Source of the DNA: Thalassobacillus devorans MSP14
GTDB taxonomy: Bacteria; Bacillota; Bacilli; Bacillales; Halobacillaceae
Length of the DNA stretch: 64,000 nucleotides
Assembly (NCBI RefSeq): GCF_000496835.1
Contig: NZ_KI543237.1
Location: 784,641 to 848,640 of the forward strand
Direction of reading: 5' to 3'
The translations under genes and the position numbers were made by a program. Positions 35,209-44,562 of this stretch are shown one piece after another (the stretch's first letter is position 1; each line of letters starts with the position of its first letter). The notes below the pieces were generated by a model, which was not told the origin of the DNA, ran no database searches, and saw only the letters and a program-made list of their open reading frames with translations.

Positions 35209-35325
35209 TCTGAGATGCTCCAACCGGTTCAAATCAGCATCTCCTCAGTTTCCATGACATACATGAAATGAACGACAAGGGTTACATTATGTGTAGGGTC
35301 GTCCCTCGCCAGGGACGGTTTTTTT
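35209..35325 (+). promoter_or_regulatory. Attenuator-like leader of brnQ
   Basis: Within the leader a hairpin CTGAGATGCT/AGCATCTC-CTCAG (35210-35248) precedes a full intrinsic terminator, CGTCCCT/AGGGACG plus T7 (35300-35325), 37 nt before the brnQ start. The block TAGGG before the terminator recalls T-box leaders, but the AGGGTGGTACCGCG antiterminator core and a full stem I are not there, so the class is undefined. Confidence 0.5.
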
Positions 35326-35362
35326 ACGCCTTCGTTCCCTGCGTGCAGAAGGAGGAAGTTTT

Positions 35363-36682
35363 ATGAAAATGAAATCAAGCGATATTCTGTTTATCGGTTT
35401 TATGTTATTTGCATTATTTTTCGGGGCTGGAAACCTTATCTACCCACCTACTTTAGGGGTAGAGTCCGGCACTTCGTATTGGCCCGCTATTTTCGGGTTT
35501 GTATTGACGGGTGTGGGTATTCCCATCCTTACGGTTACCGCAATCTCACTGGTTAAAAATGGAACGATTGAGTTAGGCAGCAGGGTCCATCCATTATTTG
35601 GACTTGTTTTCACCTCGGTCGTCTATTTGGCTATCGGTCCGTTTTTCGGCATCCCCAGAGCGGCCAATGTCGCTTATGAGATGGGAGTACAACCGCTTGT
35701 AGACGGTGGAAATACTGGAGTATTATTAATTTTTACTATCATCTTCTTCTCCCTGGTTTTTTGGGTGAGCCTGAACCCTTCTAAATTAGTGGATCGTGTC
35801 GGGCAATGGCTGACTCCGCTATTATTGCTGGCGATTATTGGTCTTGTGCTCGGAAGTTTCTTTTTATTAGATGGAGCCGTTCAGCAGCCAGCAGAAAAAT
35901 ACCAAGCTTCCCCGTTTTTTACAGGTTTTCTGGAAGGTTATTTGACAATGGACGCCATCGCGGCACTGGCATTCGGGATTATTGTCATTACCGCCTTGCA
36001 GGACCGTGGGGTCACAGATCGTAAGCAACTGACATCTTTCACCCTTAAAGTAGGGGCCGTTACGGCAATTGGGCTGACTACAGTTTATGCATCTATTGGC
36101 TGGATTGGAACAAAGATGGCTACAAAAGGTTCCTATACTAACGGCGGGGAGATTTTAACCGGAGCAGCACAACTGATGTACGGACAGACTGGCACACTAC
36201 TGCTTGGTGTAATTGTAGCGCTGGCTTGTTTCACAACATCGGTCGGACTGACTGTTGCCTGCGGTCAATTTTTCAGCAAAACCTTTCCAAAGCTTTCTTA
36301 TAAACTGGTTATTACCTTGGTGACAATCAGCAGTTTTGCTGTTGCCAATTTAGGATTAGAACAAATCATTGCATTTTCTGTTCCAGTGTTGGTTTTCATT
36401 TACCCGATTGCCATCGTTCTGATTGCGCTCGCTTTTGCCAATCGGTTGTTTAACGGCTCTCCGTTCGTTTATCGTGGTGCTATTTTGCTTACAGCAATCA
36501 CCAGCTTATATGATGGCTTGGCAGCTTTCGGAATGGACTTATCAAGTGTGGAACCACTGATGCAGCAATTACCTTTCTTTTCCCTTGGCCTCGGCTGGGT
36601 TGTCCCTGCACTGGCTGGAGCTTTAGCGGGCGGACTGCTGCAACTGCTTGTAGCATCCAATGGCAGAAAAGTAATCAACTAA
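35363..36682 (+). CDS. brnQ: Branched-chain amino acid:cation symporter BrnQ
   Basis: 439 residues with 12 membrane segments. LIVCS-family motif LFFGAGNLIYPPTLG lies at ~18-32, with ATGSYTNGGEIL-like and GLTVACGQFFSKTFPKLSY regions conserved. Takes up Leu, Ile and Val with Na+ or H+. AGAAGGAGG 8 nt before the ATG. Single gene with a leader that could attenuate transcription. Confidence 0.93.
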   Translation: MKMKSSDILFIGFMLFALFFGAGNLIYPPTLGVESGTSYWPAIFGFVLTGVGIPILTVTAISLVKNGTIELGSRVHPLFGLVFTSVVYLAIGPFFGIPRAANVAYEMGVQPLVDGGNTGVLLIFTIIFFSLVFWVSLNPSKLVDRVGQWLTPLLLLAIIGLVLGSFFLLDGAVQQPAEKYQASPFFTGFLEGYLTMDAIAALAFGIIVITALQDRGVTDRKQLTSFTLKVGAVTAIGLTTVYASIGWIGTKMATKGSYTNGGEILTGAAQLMYGQTGTLLLGVIVALACFTTSVGLTVACGQFFSKTFPKLSYKLVITLVTISSFAVANLGLEQIIAFSVPVLVFIYPIAIVLIALAFANRLFNGSPFVYRGAILLTAITSLYDGLAAFGMDLSSVEPLMQQLPFFSLGLGWVVPALAGALAGGLLQLLVASNGRKVIN

Positions 36683-36700
36683 CTATATTTCAATCCATCA

Positions 36701-36737
36701 CAAAAGGGCAGGTCAGTTAAACTGGCCTGCCCTTTTG
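36701..36737. terminator. Bidirectional terminator
   Basis: CAAAAGGGCAGG/CCTGCCCTTTTG with inner CAGTT/ACTG, between brnQ and the convergent transglutaminase gene. Confidence 0.92.
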
Positions 36738-36784
36738 ATGAGCAGAAACTGTTTTCTTTTGTGTAAGGGTAGTACTTTCTTTCA

Positions 36785-37636
36785 TTATTGCTCCAATAAT
36801 GTGACACTTACTTTGACATCCAACGTCTGTTGACCACCCCGATAAACACCTTGCAGTGGACTGACATCCGCATAATCACGTCCGACCCCGACACGTATAT
36901 GCTGTTCCAGGGTTTCTACGTTATTCGTCGGATCGAGACCTACCCAGCCGATGCCAGGTACCATGACTTCTACCCAGGCGTGTGTGGCTGCATCACCGAC
37001 AAGTGCTGAATCCTCCCCTACATACAAGTATCCGCTGACATACCGGGCAGGTATCCCCTTAGACCGGAGTACAGCCAGCATGATATGCGCATAGTCCTGG
37101 CATACGCCTTTTTTGTTCGGCCAGCTCTCATATGCTTTTGTATTCACATGCGTCGCTGTCCCATCATAGATGATCGACTGGTGAAGATAGGCCATCAAAT
37201 CCAATGAGAACTTTACAGGATCCGTCGGATCGCCGACCGCTGCCGTAATTTCATCGATTTGATTCTTATATAAAAAAGTGTAAGGTGTTTCGTTCAAATA
37301 AGCTAAATAATGCTTATGAAAGAGTTGAGAATGGAAAATCTGACGCATTTCATCTGTGAAATGAATCATCCGCAGGAACGGGCTTTTTTGTATGCTCACC
37401 ACAGAATTGGTTATTACCTTCAAATGTTCATGCTTTTCAGGAATATAAAAAGTCTCGACATGATTACCCCATAGATCGATGTGCTCCCTCGTCATAGAGG
37501 AAGGTGTAATTTCTGTACGGTAGAATAATAAACGCTGACATTCATCAGTCCTTGGCTTCAGACGGATATGGTTCATGCTTTGATCGACAAAGTTTTCGTA
37601 ATGAAAAATATTCGTATGTTCAATTTCATATTTCAT
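36785..37636 (-). CDS. Transglutaminase-like cysteine protease-fold protein
   Basis: 283 residues. N-terminal bacterial transglutaminase-associated beta domain (~1-80) then the transglutaminase core with catalytic triad C179 (KGVCQDYAH), H219 (THAWVEV) and D235 (GLDPTNN). Third gene of the widespread ATP-grasp / alpha-E / transglutaminase operon. The reaction is unknown; the fold allows amide bond hydrolysis or transfer. A 78-nt gap separates it from the alpha-E gene. Confidence 0.9.
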   Translation of the reverse strand: MKYEIEHTNIFHYENFVDQSMNHIRLKPRTDECQRLLFYRTEITPSSMTREHIDLWGNHVETFYIPEKHEHLKVITNSVVSIQKSPFLRMIHFTDEMRQIFHSQLFHKHYLAYLNETPYTFLYKNQIDEITAAVGDPTDPVKFSLDLMAYLHQSIIYDGTATHVNTKAYESWPNKKGVCQDYAHIMLAVLRSKGIPARYVSGYLYVGEDSALVGDAATHAWVEVMVPGIGWVGLDPTNNVETLEQHIRVGVGRDYADVSPLQGVYRGGQQTLDVKVSVTLLEQ

Positions 37637-37714
37637 GATGACAGTCCTCCAGGCACGGAAAAATTCGTTTCGTACTAACGTATGATAGAGTTATCCTTAT
37701 AGTACCCGCCTTCC

Positions 37715-38677
37715 TCATTTTATTTCGACAGGTTCAATCAGGTAGTAGGTTTCCGAGAAAACCCGGCTGACCTGGATGCAGCGGTTTTGGAAGTGGTCCA
37801 GAAACCCCATCAGCTCCTCCATCGACATCTCTTCCAAATCGAAAGAAGTCACTTCCTGTTGAATGGTTTCCAACAGCTGAAACAACCGTTCAGAGTAATG
37901 ATGGATCTCACCTTTTTCAAGCTTATAGATTGTTTCCATCACATGATCGACACAATAGCGTATAGAACGAGGGAACTTTTCTTCTTCGATAATGAAATGC
38001 AGGACATGCATCGCATTCATTTTAGGTGGGTATTCTTTAATATAGGCATCATAACCATTCACCAGCCTCAGAGCAGCCAGCCAGTAATAATGATGGTTGA
38101 TAGAATCTTGCTTTTCCTTTCTGGCTTTCTCACAAATAACATTTAAAATTCTTGCTGTTTTCTCTGCCCGTTCCAGCCATTTGCCTATTTTAATGAATGA
38201 ATAGGAAACGCCACGTGTCATCGTTGACTCAATAACTCCTTGGGAGGTCATCGACGTCATGGTAATCGTATGCAGGAAATTCTGGATTTCATGGATAGTG
38301 AAGTCACTGCGGCGAACCGCTGGCAAATCCAGATAAAACCGGTTCAGACCTTCCCAGACCCCTTCCGGAATGATATCCCTGGTTGCCCGGGCATTTTCCC
38401 GCGCATAAGTCATACAATTGACCAGCGAATTGATATTACCAGAATCAAATGCCACATAGTGGATGATTTCCTCCGATTTCAACTCCGGATATTGAGATTG
38501 ATAGTCTGCTAAAGACGCAGTGATTTCCAACACTTCTTCCCAATCACGGTCAAGTACCTCCGCATCATTCGCCTCCAGCATATTGATCAGCTGTACATGC
38601 AGAGCCCGGGCATTATTTTCCGCTCGTTCCAAATTTCGCGCCATCCAATACAAAGAGTCAGCAACTCGGCTAAGCAT
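37715..38677 (-). CDS. Alpha-E domain protein
   Basis: About 321 residues, all-helical. It begins with the family signature MLSRVADSLYWMARNLERAE and carries DIIPEGVWEGLNRFYLDL and RSIRYCVDHVM. Function unknown. It overlaps the stop of the ATP-grasp gene (ATGCTTAG), with GGGGG 7 nt upstream, so it is translationally coupled; another ATG two codons earlier is possible. Confidence 0.88.
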   Translation of the reverse strand: MLSRVADSLYWMARNLERAENNARALHVQLINMLEANDAEVLDRDWEEVLEITASLADYQSQYPELKSEEIIHYVAFDSGNINSLVNCMTYARENARATRDIIPEGVWEGLNRFYLDLPAVRRSDFTIHEIQNFLHTITMTSMTSQGVIESTMTRGVSYSFIKIGKWLERAEKTARILNVICEKARKEKQDSINHHYYWLAALRLVNGYDAYIKEYPPKMNAMHVLHFIIEEEKFPRSIRYCVDHVMETIYKLEKGEIHHYSERLFQLLETIQQEVTSFDLEEMSMEELMGFLDHFQNRCIQVSRVFSETYYLIEPVEIK

Positions 38678-40130
38678 GTGCATTCCCCCTCTCCTGCAGC
38701 ACCCACGTGTCTTTTCCGCCGCCACCTTGCGAGGAATTGACCACCAGCGACCCCTCTTTCAGGGCAACCCTTGATAGCCCGCCAGGAAGTACGTGACTAT
38801 GTGCTCCGCTCATCACAAACACTCTGAGATCGACATGACAAGGATAAAAACGGCCTCCCTGAAAAGCGGGGGCACGCGACAATTTGATTGTCGGCTGTGC
38901 GATATATTGAGCAGGTTTCTCTAAAATCTTTTCCCGGAACACAGCAATTTCTTCCTCCTCCGCATGAGGTCCAATCAGCATGTCGTAACCTCCGGAAGCA
39001 CCAACGTTTTTCACCACAAGTTCATGCAGATGGTCAAGGACATAAGCACGCTGTTCTTCATCTCTTAAAAAATATGTTTCCACGTTCGGAATGATAGGCT
39101 CTTCATCTAAGTAATAGCGAATCATATCTGGAACATACGCATACATCGCTTTGTCATCAGCCACACCGTTCCCTATGCCGTTCACAATCGCGACATTTCC
39201 TTTCTGATAAGCACGCAAGAGACCGCGCACGCCCAACACTGATTTCGGATCAAAGGCATCCGGGTCTAAGAAATCGTCATCGATCCGCCGGTAAATGATA
39301 TCGACCCGCTTCAGCCCGCGAATCGTCTTCATATAAACAATATCATTCCGTACCACCAGGTCACGCCCTTCAACCAGTTCAATCCCCATTTGCTGGGCAA
39401 GGAACACATGATCATAGTAAGCAGAGTTGTAGCTGCCCGGCGTCAAAAGCACCGCACACGGCTGTTCCGGTGATAAAGAATTGGCAGGAACATGCATGAT
39501 CAGAGCTTGATGCAGTTCAGACAACTGATGCTCAAGGGTTTCAATCGCATGTTCAAAAAATAATTCAGGGTAAACCTGCCGCATTACATACCTGTTTTGG
39601 AAGACGTAGGACATGCCGGAGGGGTTTCGTAAATTATCTTCCAGCACCCGGTATTCCCCGTGTTCATCACGAATCAAATCGATACCAGCTAAAAAAATAT
39701 GATTTTGATACGGAATGTTCAAACCTGAGGCTTGTTCATGATAGTAATATGGGTTTTGCTCCACCAGTTCGCGGGGGATGATGCCATCATTGATGATTTC
39801 CTGGTCATGATATATATCCTCCAGAAAAAGGTTGAGCGCTTTGACGCGTTGTTTCATCCCTCTTTCTATGCGCTGCCAATTTTGTGAAGGAATGATGATG
39901 GGAACAAAATCAAATGGCATCGTCCGTTCGGTTCCTACCGAATCACTATAAACAGTAAAGGTGATGCCTTTTCTTAAAAAGCTGAGTTGAGCAGTTTCGT
40001 TTTTTTCATGGAGGACTTCAACAGAAAAACGGTGGAGCATTTGATAGAAGTGTTCGTAATGAGGCTTCGGCTGTTCTTTGTTATTCATCATTTCATCAAA
40101 AAAACTATCAGTTTGGTATTGGTCCAGCAT
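38670..40130 (-). CDS. Circularly permuted type 2 ATP-grasp protein
   Basis: 486 residues. Family signatures: PFDFVPIIIPSQNWQRIERG (~74-93), GIDLIRDEHGEYRVLEDNLR (~147-166), PSGMSYVFQNR, and the C-terminal LPGGLSRVAL and NSSQGGGGKDTWVL. These proteins resemble peptide-bond-forming ligases (glutathionylspermidine-synthase-like), with no known substrate. First gene of the three-gene operon; GGGGGG 5 nt before the ATG. Confidence 0.92.
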   Translation of the reverse strand: MLDQYQTDSFFDEMMNNKEQPKPHYEHFYQMLHRFSVEVLHEKNETAQLSFLRKGITFTVYSDSVGTERTMPFDFVPIIIPSQNWQRIERGMKQRVKALNLFLEDIYHDQEIINDGIIPRELVEQNPYYYHEQASGLNIPYQNHIFLAGIDLIRDEHGEYRVLEDNLRNPSGMSYVFQNRYVMRQVYPELFFEHAIETLEHQLSELHQALIMHVPANSLSPEQPCAVLLTPGSYNSAYYDHVFLAQQMGIELVEGRDLVVRNDIVYMKTIRGLKRVDIIYRRIDDDFLDPDAFDPKSVLGVRGLLRAYQKGNVAIVNGIGNGVADDKAMYAYVPDMIRYYLDEEPIIPNVETYFLRDEEQRAYVLDHLHELVVKNVGASGGYDMLIGPHAEEEEIAVFREKILEKPAQYIAQPTIKLSRAPAFQGGRFYPCHVDLRVFVMSGAHSHVLPGGLSRVALKEGSLVVNSSQGGGGKDTWVLQERGNAHA

Positions 40131-40172
40131 AAAATCCCCCCTATTTTTAAGTGATATAAGGTCTTATACCCT

Positions 40173-40219
40173 AAAAAAGCACCAAGTAGTCAGAAAATTC
40201 CCAAACTACCTGGTGCTTC
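40173..40219 (-). terminator. Terminator of the oxidoreductase gene
   Basis: AAGCACCAGGTAGT pairs with ACTACTTGGTGCTT, followed by TTTTTAG on the minus strand. Confidence 0.85.
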
Positions 40220-40229
40220 TGTTATACTA

Positions 40230-41165
40230 TTATTTGATAGAAATAGCAATCTTTCCTTGAGCATGGTGTGTTTCACTCAGTTCGTGAGCCTCTTTCAACC
40301 CTTCTTCGGTAAAATCAAAGCGATGGCCAACAACCGCTCTTACTTTGCCTGTTTTAATCAATTCAGCAATTTTGGTTAGCTGTTCTCCATCTGGTTCCAA
40401 CCAATGGAAGCCTGCTTTGATGCCTCGTTCTTTCGCTTTTTCATCCTCGGGCGGCTGTGCAACCGAAACGAGTTTCCCGCCCTCTTTCAAGACTTCATAG
40501 CTTTTCTCCTGGACCTCTCCGCCGAGGGTGTCCACTACAATATCAAAGTCCTCCAGTACTTCACTGAAATCCTCTTCCTGATAGTTGATGAACCGGTCGA
40601 CTCCAAGCTCAGTCACCCAGTCTTCATTCTTACCGCTTGCGGTCGTAGCGACATATGCACCGAAATGCTTCGCTAATTGAATCGCATAGCTTCCGACACC
40701 ACCAGACCCGGCATGAATCAATACTTTGTCCCCATCTTTGATATCAGAAAAGTCGACAAGACACTGCCATGCAGTCAGCCCTGCCAGTGGGACAGATGCC
40801 GCTTCTTCGTAAGTGATATTTTCCGGCATGTGGGCAAGCAGACGTTCATCAACTGCTGTATATTCGGCATATGTTCCAAGACGAGTCAAGTCTGGCCGCG
40901 CGAATACATTATCGCCTTTTTTAAATTTCGTTACGTTCTTTCCTGTATCCGTAACGACGCCAGCCAAGTCCCAGCCAAGAATGATCGGAAAATCAAAGTC
41001 AGCTTTTTCTTTCAAATATCCTTGCCGCAGTTTCCAATCGATTGGGTTGATCGAAGTTGCATGGAGCTCGACAAGCACCTGATCGTCTGTAATTTCAGGT
41101 TTATCTATCTCTCTCATTTTCAGTTGATCTTTATCTCCGTAATTGTCAATTACAATTGCTTTCAT
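40230..41165 (-). CDS. Zinc-independent quinone oxidoreductase, MDR family
   Basis: 311 residues. GroES-like N-terminal half (ATSINPIDWKLRQGYL, LGWDLAGVV) and Rossmann half with GSGGVGSYAIQLAKHFGA (~155-172). NADPH-dependent reduction of quinones or enones is expected. The structural zinc cysteines are absent. ATG 41165 lies 7 nt after GGAGGT; the longer frame includes that site. Single gene, divergent from recQ. Confidence 0.88.
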   Translation of the reverse strand: MKAIVIDNYGDKDQLKMREIDKPEITDDQVLVELHATSINPIDWKLRQGYLKEKADFDFPIILGWDLAGVVTDTGKNVTKFKKGDNVFARPDLTRLGTYAEYTAVDERLLAHMPENITYEEAASVPLAGLTAWQCLVDFSDIKDGDKVLIHAGSGGVGSYAIQLAKHFGAYVATTASGKNEDWVTELGVDRFINYQEEDFSEVLEDFDIVVDTLGGEVQEKSYEVLKEGGKLVSVAQPPEDEKAKERGIKAGFHWLEPDGEQLTKIAELIKTGKVRAVVGHRFDFTEEGLKEAHELSETHHAQGKIAISIK

Positions 41166-41262
41166 AAATAATACCTCCAAACTTTAGGTTCATGAGTATT
41201 TTTCCCCTGTCAGATTGTATTAAACATGGTACCATTAATGAAGGATTTATAAAGGATGATAG

Positions 41263-43407
41263 ATGATGCTAGTACAAGCAAGAGAAAAATTACAAGAATA
41301 TTTCGGCTACCCTTCCTTCCGGCCAGGTCAGGAAGATGCGATTTCTCAAATATTACAAGGAAACAATACGTTAGCTGTGATGCCGACAGGCGGTGGGAAA
41401 TCCATTTGCTATCAAATACCAGGCCTTGTACAACCGGGCACAGCCATTATCATTTCACCGCTCATTTCTTTGATGAAAGACCAGGTGGATGCCCTTACCT
41501 CGATGGGAGTGGCAGCAACTTATATCAATAGCTCCCTGAGCATGGAAGAACAGCAGGAACGTGTGCGTGATATGAAACGCGGCCGTTATCAATTCGTGTA
41601 TGTTGCACCAGAACGGTTCGATTCCTCGAATTTCTTTTATGCGATTCAATCGATTCCATTAGCACTGATTGCTTTCGATGAAGCGCATTGTATCTCACAA
41701 TGGGGTCACGATTTCCGGCCTAGTTACCGCTCTATCGTTCCGTTATTGAAAAAGCTAAACAACCTTCCGACCATGATGGCATTGACAGCCACTGCGACCA
41801 AAGAAGTCATCCACGATATCCAGGAGCTGCTTCATGTGCCGGAAAACTCTGTCATCAACACAGGTTTTGCCCGTGATAATCTCTCCTTCCGCTTGATTAA
41901 AGGACAGGATAAACGGGACTTTTTACTGGATTATGCCACCAGGCGAAAGAGTGAGTCCGGAATCATTTATGCAGCCACCCGGAAAGATGTCGACTTCATT
42001 CATCAGTATTTACTAAAAAAAGGATTCCAGGCAGGAAAATACCATGCCGGCCTTACGGAAGACGATCGAAAACAAGCCCAGAACAGCTTCATTCAGGATG
42101 AAACGCTGATCATGGTTGCAACGAACGCGTTCGGCATGGGGATCGACAAGTCGAACGTCCGCTACGTCATCCATTATTCGATGCCGATGAATATCGAATC
42201 GTATTATCAGGAAGCAGGCCGTGCTGGGAGAGATGGTGAACCGAGTGAATGCATCCTGTTATTCTCCGGTCAGGACGTCAACTTGCAGAAGTATATGATC
42301 GAGCAGTCAACCTTACCGGAAGATAAAAAGTCTAAAGAGTACGAAAAACTGCAGTCCATGGTGAACTATTGCCATACCCACCACTGCCTGCAGCAGTATA
42401 TCCTCGATTACTTCCATGATCCGACAGGAAGTGAACCGTGCGGGCGCTGCTCCAACTGCTTGTATGATGGAGAACGGGAAGATATGACAAAGGAAGCCCA
42501 GATGGTTTTATCCTGCGTCAAACGTATGGGAGAACGTTTCGGAGCTGGCCTGACTGCCAAAGTGCTGCGCGGGTCCGCTGATCAGAAGGTGAAAGAATTC
42601 GGTTTCGAGCGTCTGAGCACCTATGGGTTGATGTCTCAATATAAGGAAAAAGAACTGACCAGCTTCATTCATTTTTTGACGGCAGAAGACCTGTTGAATC
42701 CGGGACAGGGAAAGTTCCCGACTTTACAGCTGACACCAAAAGCAGTCGATGTATTAAAAGGCGAGAAACAGGTGTGGATGAAAATTGAGAAAGCAGCGCA
42801 ACAGACCCCTGTGGACTACCACCAGGAGTTGTTTGATTCCTTGCGTCATTTGCGGAAAGAAATTGCTGACAAGCATGACCTTCCGCCATACGTCATTTTT
42901 TCAGACGCTACGCTTAAGGATTTTGCACGATATTTTCCTGCATCAAAGACAGACATGCTGGCAATCAAAGGTGTCGGGGAAAGGAAATACGAACAATATG
43001 GAGAAACTTTCCTTGCTGCCATCGAACCTTGGAAAGAAAAGCTGCCTGCCAGTAAAGCCGTCAAAGGACCGACTCCGATTTTCCAAAAGAAATCCGAGCA
43101 GGATAAATTACCAAGCTACATGATTTCTTACCGATTATGGAAAGAAGACGGCAAAGATTTGGAAGCCATTGCCCGTGACCGCGGTATGAGCGAAATCACA
43201 ATTGAAAACCACCTGTTCAAAGCAGCAGGAGAAGGGTATGATTTTGACTGGGAGCAATGGTTTGATGAGGCAGTTGAAGCAGAGGTTATGCGCGCACGCG
43301 AAACGTTGGAAAAGGATGAGGGCTTGAAGGCGTTGCGAGAAGCGCTGGATAACGCTTATACTTATGCCACCATAAAAGGTGTGCTTGTGAAAAATGGTCT
43401 GATATGA
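41263..43407 (+). CDS. recQ: ATP-dependent DNA helicase RecQ
   Basis: 714 residues. SF2 helicase core with motif [13 protein letters not shown] (K46), DEAH box [18 protein letters not shown] (~138-155) and motif [18 protein letters not shown]; zinc module with C...CGRCSNC (~380-404); RQC; HRDC (~510-585) followed by a C-terminal HTH extension ([20 protein letters not shown]). Unwinds recombination and stalled-fork intermediates. Longer than B. subtilis RecQ (591) because of the C-terminal extension, common in Bacillaceae. AAAGGATGAT precedes two adjacent ATGs. Confidence 0.95.
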   Translation: MMLVQAREKLQEYFGYPSFRPGQEDAISQILQGNNTLAVMPTGGGKSICYQIPGLVQPGTAIIISPLISLMKDQVDALTSMGVAATYINSSLSMEEQQERVRDMKRGRYQFVYVAPERFDSSNFFYAIQSIPLALIAFDEAHCISQWGHDFRPSYRSIVPLLKKLNNLPTMMALTATATKEVIHDIQELLHVPENSVINTGFARDNLSFRLIKGQDKRDFLLDYATRRKSESGIIYAATRKDVDFIHQYLLKKGFQAGKYHAGLTEDDRKQAQNSFIQDETLIMVATNAFGMGIDKSNVRYVIHYSMPMNIESYYQEAGRAGRDGEPSECILLFSGQDVNLQKYMIEQSTLPEDKKSKEYEKLQSMVNYCHTHHCLQQYILDYFHDPTGSEPCGRCSNCLYDGEREDMTKEAQMVLSCVKRMGERFGAGLTAKVLRGSADQKVKEFGFERLSTYGLMSQYKEKELTSFIHFLTAEDLLNPGQGKFPTLQLTPKAVDVLKGEKQVWMKIEKAAQQTPVDYHQELFDSLRHLRKEIADKHDLPPYVIFSDATLKDFARYFPASKTDMLAIKGVGERKYEQYGETFLAAIEPWKEKLPASKAVKGPTPIFQKKSEQDKLPSYMISYRLWKEDGKDLEAIARDRGMSEITIENHLFKAAGEGYDFDWEQWFDEAVEAEVMRARETLEKDEGLKALREALDNAYTYATIKGVLVKNGLI

Positions 43408-43415
43408 AAGTTCAA

Positions 43416-43450
43416 AAAATGCCCTCGATGATTAATCATCGGGGGCATTT
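43416..43450 (+). terminator. Terminator of recQ
   Basis: AAATGCCCTCGATGAT pairs with ATCATCGGGGGCATTT. Confidence 0.85.
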
Positions 43451-43461
43451 CTCAACCTAGT

Positions 43462-43620
43462 TGTCTAGAAAAATCCTTGCCTGTCCAGTAAATTTTATAA
43501 AATGTCTAGTAAAATTTCCAAAGTGTCTAATAAACTTTGGAAATTGTCGAGTAAACTCAATTATTGTCTTGAAAATCAACAGATCTGTCTTGTATACCTA
43601 CTGTCTTGTCTAGTATTTAA
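43462..43620. repeat. Array of eight TGTCTAGTAAA motifs at 20-21-nt spacing
   Basis: TGTC motifs start at 43462, 43482, 43503, 43524, 43545, 43565, 43586 and 43607 (steps 20, 21, 21, 21, 20, 21, 21). The consensus is TGTCTAGTAAA with 10 variable nt. Units 3 and 4 include a perfect 12-bp inverted repeat, AATTTCCAAAGT (43513-43524) and ACTTTGGAAATT (43534-43545), that could terminate rbsK on the minus strand. Located between the convergent recQ and rbsK genes. Confidence 0.85.
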
Positions 43621-43657
43621 TCCATTTTGAAATCTAGAGCTAGAAGGGACTACCTAT

Positions 43658-44539
43658 TTACGATTCCTTTTCTCTGATGAACTCTAGGACTGCTTGCTCT
43701 GTAGGCATGCCCCCCTGTGCTCCCGATTTTGTTACTGATAAGGCAGAACCAGCATTGGCGATCTTGCACGCCTCCTCCAGATTGTCCCCACGAGCCAGGC
43801 AAGTACTCAATATGCCACAAAACGTGTCACCGGCCCCCGTTGTATCAACGGGATTAACTGGATAGCCTGGGATTTGGACGGTCCCTTCTTTAGAATAAAA
43901 CATAACCCCTTGCTTACCCTTCGTGATAAGAAGCTTGTCGTGCAGGTCTGTACTACCAGCAATCAAGTCTGCTGCTTCTGCTTCATTCGGGATTACATAT
44001 GTAACCTTTTCTAACAGCTTACTGCTCAATTGCTTCGAAGGGGCTGGATTCAAAATAATTGGTACTCCAGCTTCATACGCAATTTGAGATGTTTTTTCCA
44101 CAGACTCCATCGGAATCTCCAATTGAAGTAACACCATATCACTTTCAATAACCAAGTTACGATGCTCTTCTATATGTTCAGGTGTGACCCTCCCATTCGC
44201 ACCAGGAACAACAATAATCCGATTATCACCCTCGGTCAATAAAATAGTAGCTGTACCTGTCGACATGTCTTTTATGGAACAAACTCCGGCAGCCGATATT
44301 TTTTCTTCTGCTAAAATCAAAGAAAGTGATTGAGCAAACCCATCGCCCCCTACAGCCCCGATCATAGAAACTTCAGCGCCGAATCGAGCAGCAGCAACTG
44401 CTTGATTAAAACCTTTACCACCAGGGTAGGTAGCAAAGGAAGTCCCGTGCAGCGTTTCTCCTTTTTGTGGCATACGATCGAATGTAGTTGTCAAGTCCAT
44501 ATTGATACTTCCAACCACTGTAATTTTAGGGCGCCTCAT
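43658..44539 (-). CDS. rbsK: Ribokinase
   Basis: 293 residues, PfkB family. Ribokinase-type substrate motif GGKGFNQAVAAARFGA (~38-53), NPAPSK, and the catalytic GAGDTFCGIL (~247-256) with anion hole. Phosphorylates ribose to ribose-5-phosphate. No ribose permease or RbsR lies nearby, so another pentose or nucleoside-derived substrate is possible. ATG 44539 is 8 nt after GAGGAG; the GTG start of the longer frame abuts that site. Last gene of a four-gene minus-strand operon. Confidence 0.88.
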   Translation of the reverse strand: MRRPKITVVGSINMDLTTTFDRMPQKGETLHGTSFATYPGGKGFNQAVAAARFGAEVSMIGAVGGDGFAQSLSLILAEEKISAAGVCSIKDMSTGTATILLTEGDNRIIVVPGANGRVTPEHIEEHRNLVIESDMVLLQLEIPMESVEKTSQIAYEAGVPIILNPAPSKQLSSKLLEKVTYVIPNEAEAADLIAGSTDLHDKLLITKGKQGVMFYSKEGTVQIPGYPVNPVDTTGAGDTFCGILSTCLARGDNLEEACKIANAGSALSVTKSGAQGGMPTEQAVLEFIREKES

Positions 44540-44562
44540 TTTATCCACTCCTCAGAATCCTC

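Noticed and set aside
35187-35362. Canonical T-box riboswitch before brnQ
   Set aside because: The AGGGTGGTACCGCG core and a full specifier stem are absent and the leader is short; reported only as attenuator-like.
43462-43620. CRISPR array
   Set aside because: The repeats are ~11 nt, degenerate and at 20-21-nt steps, with no ~30-nt repeats, spacers or cas genes; the same applies to 7287-7391.
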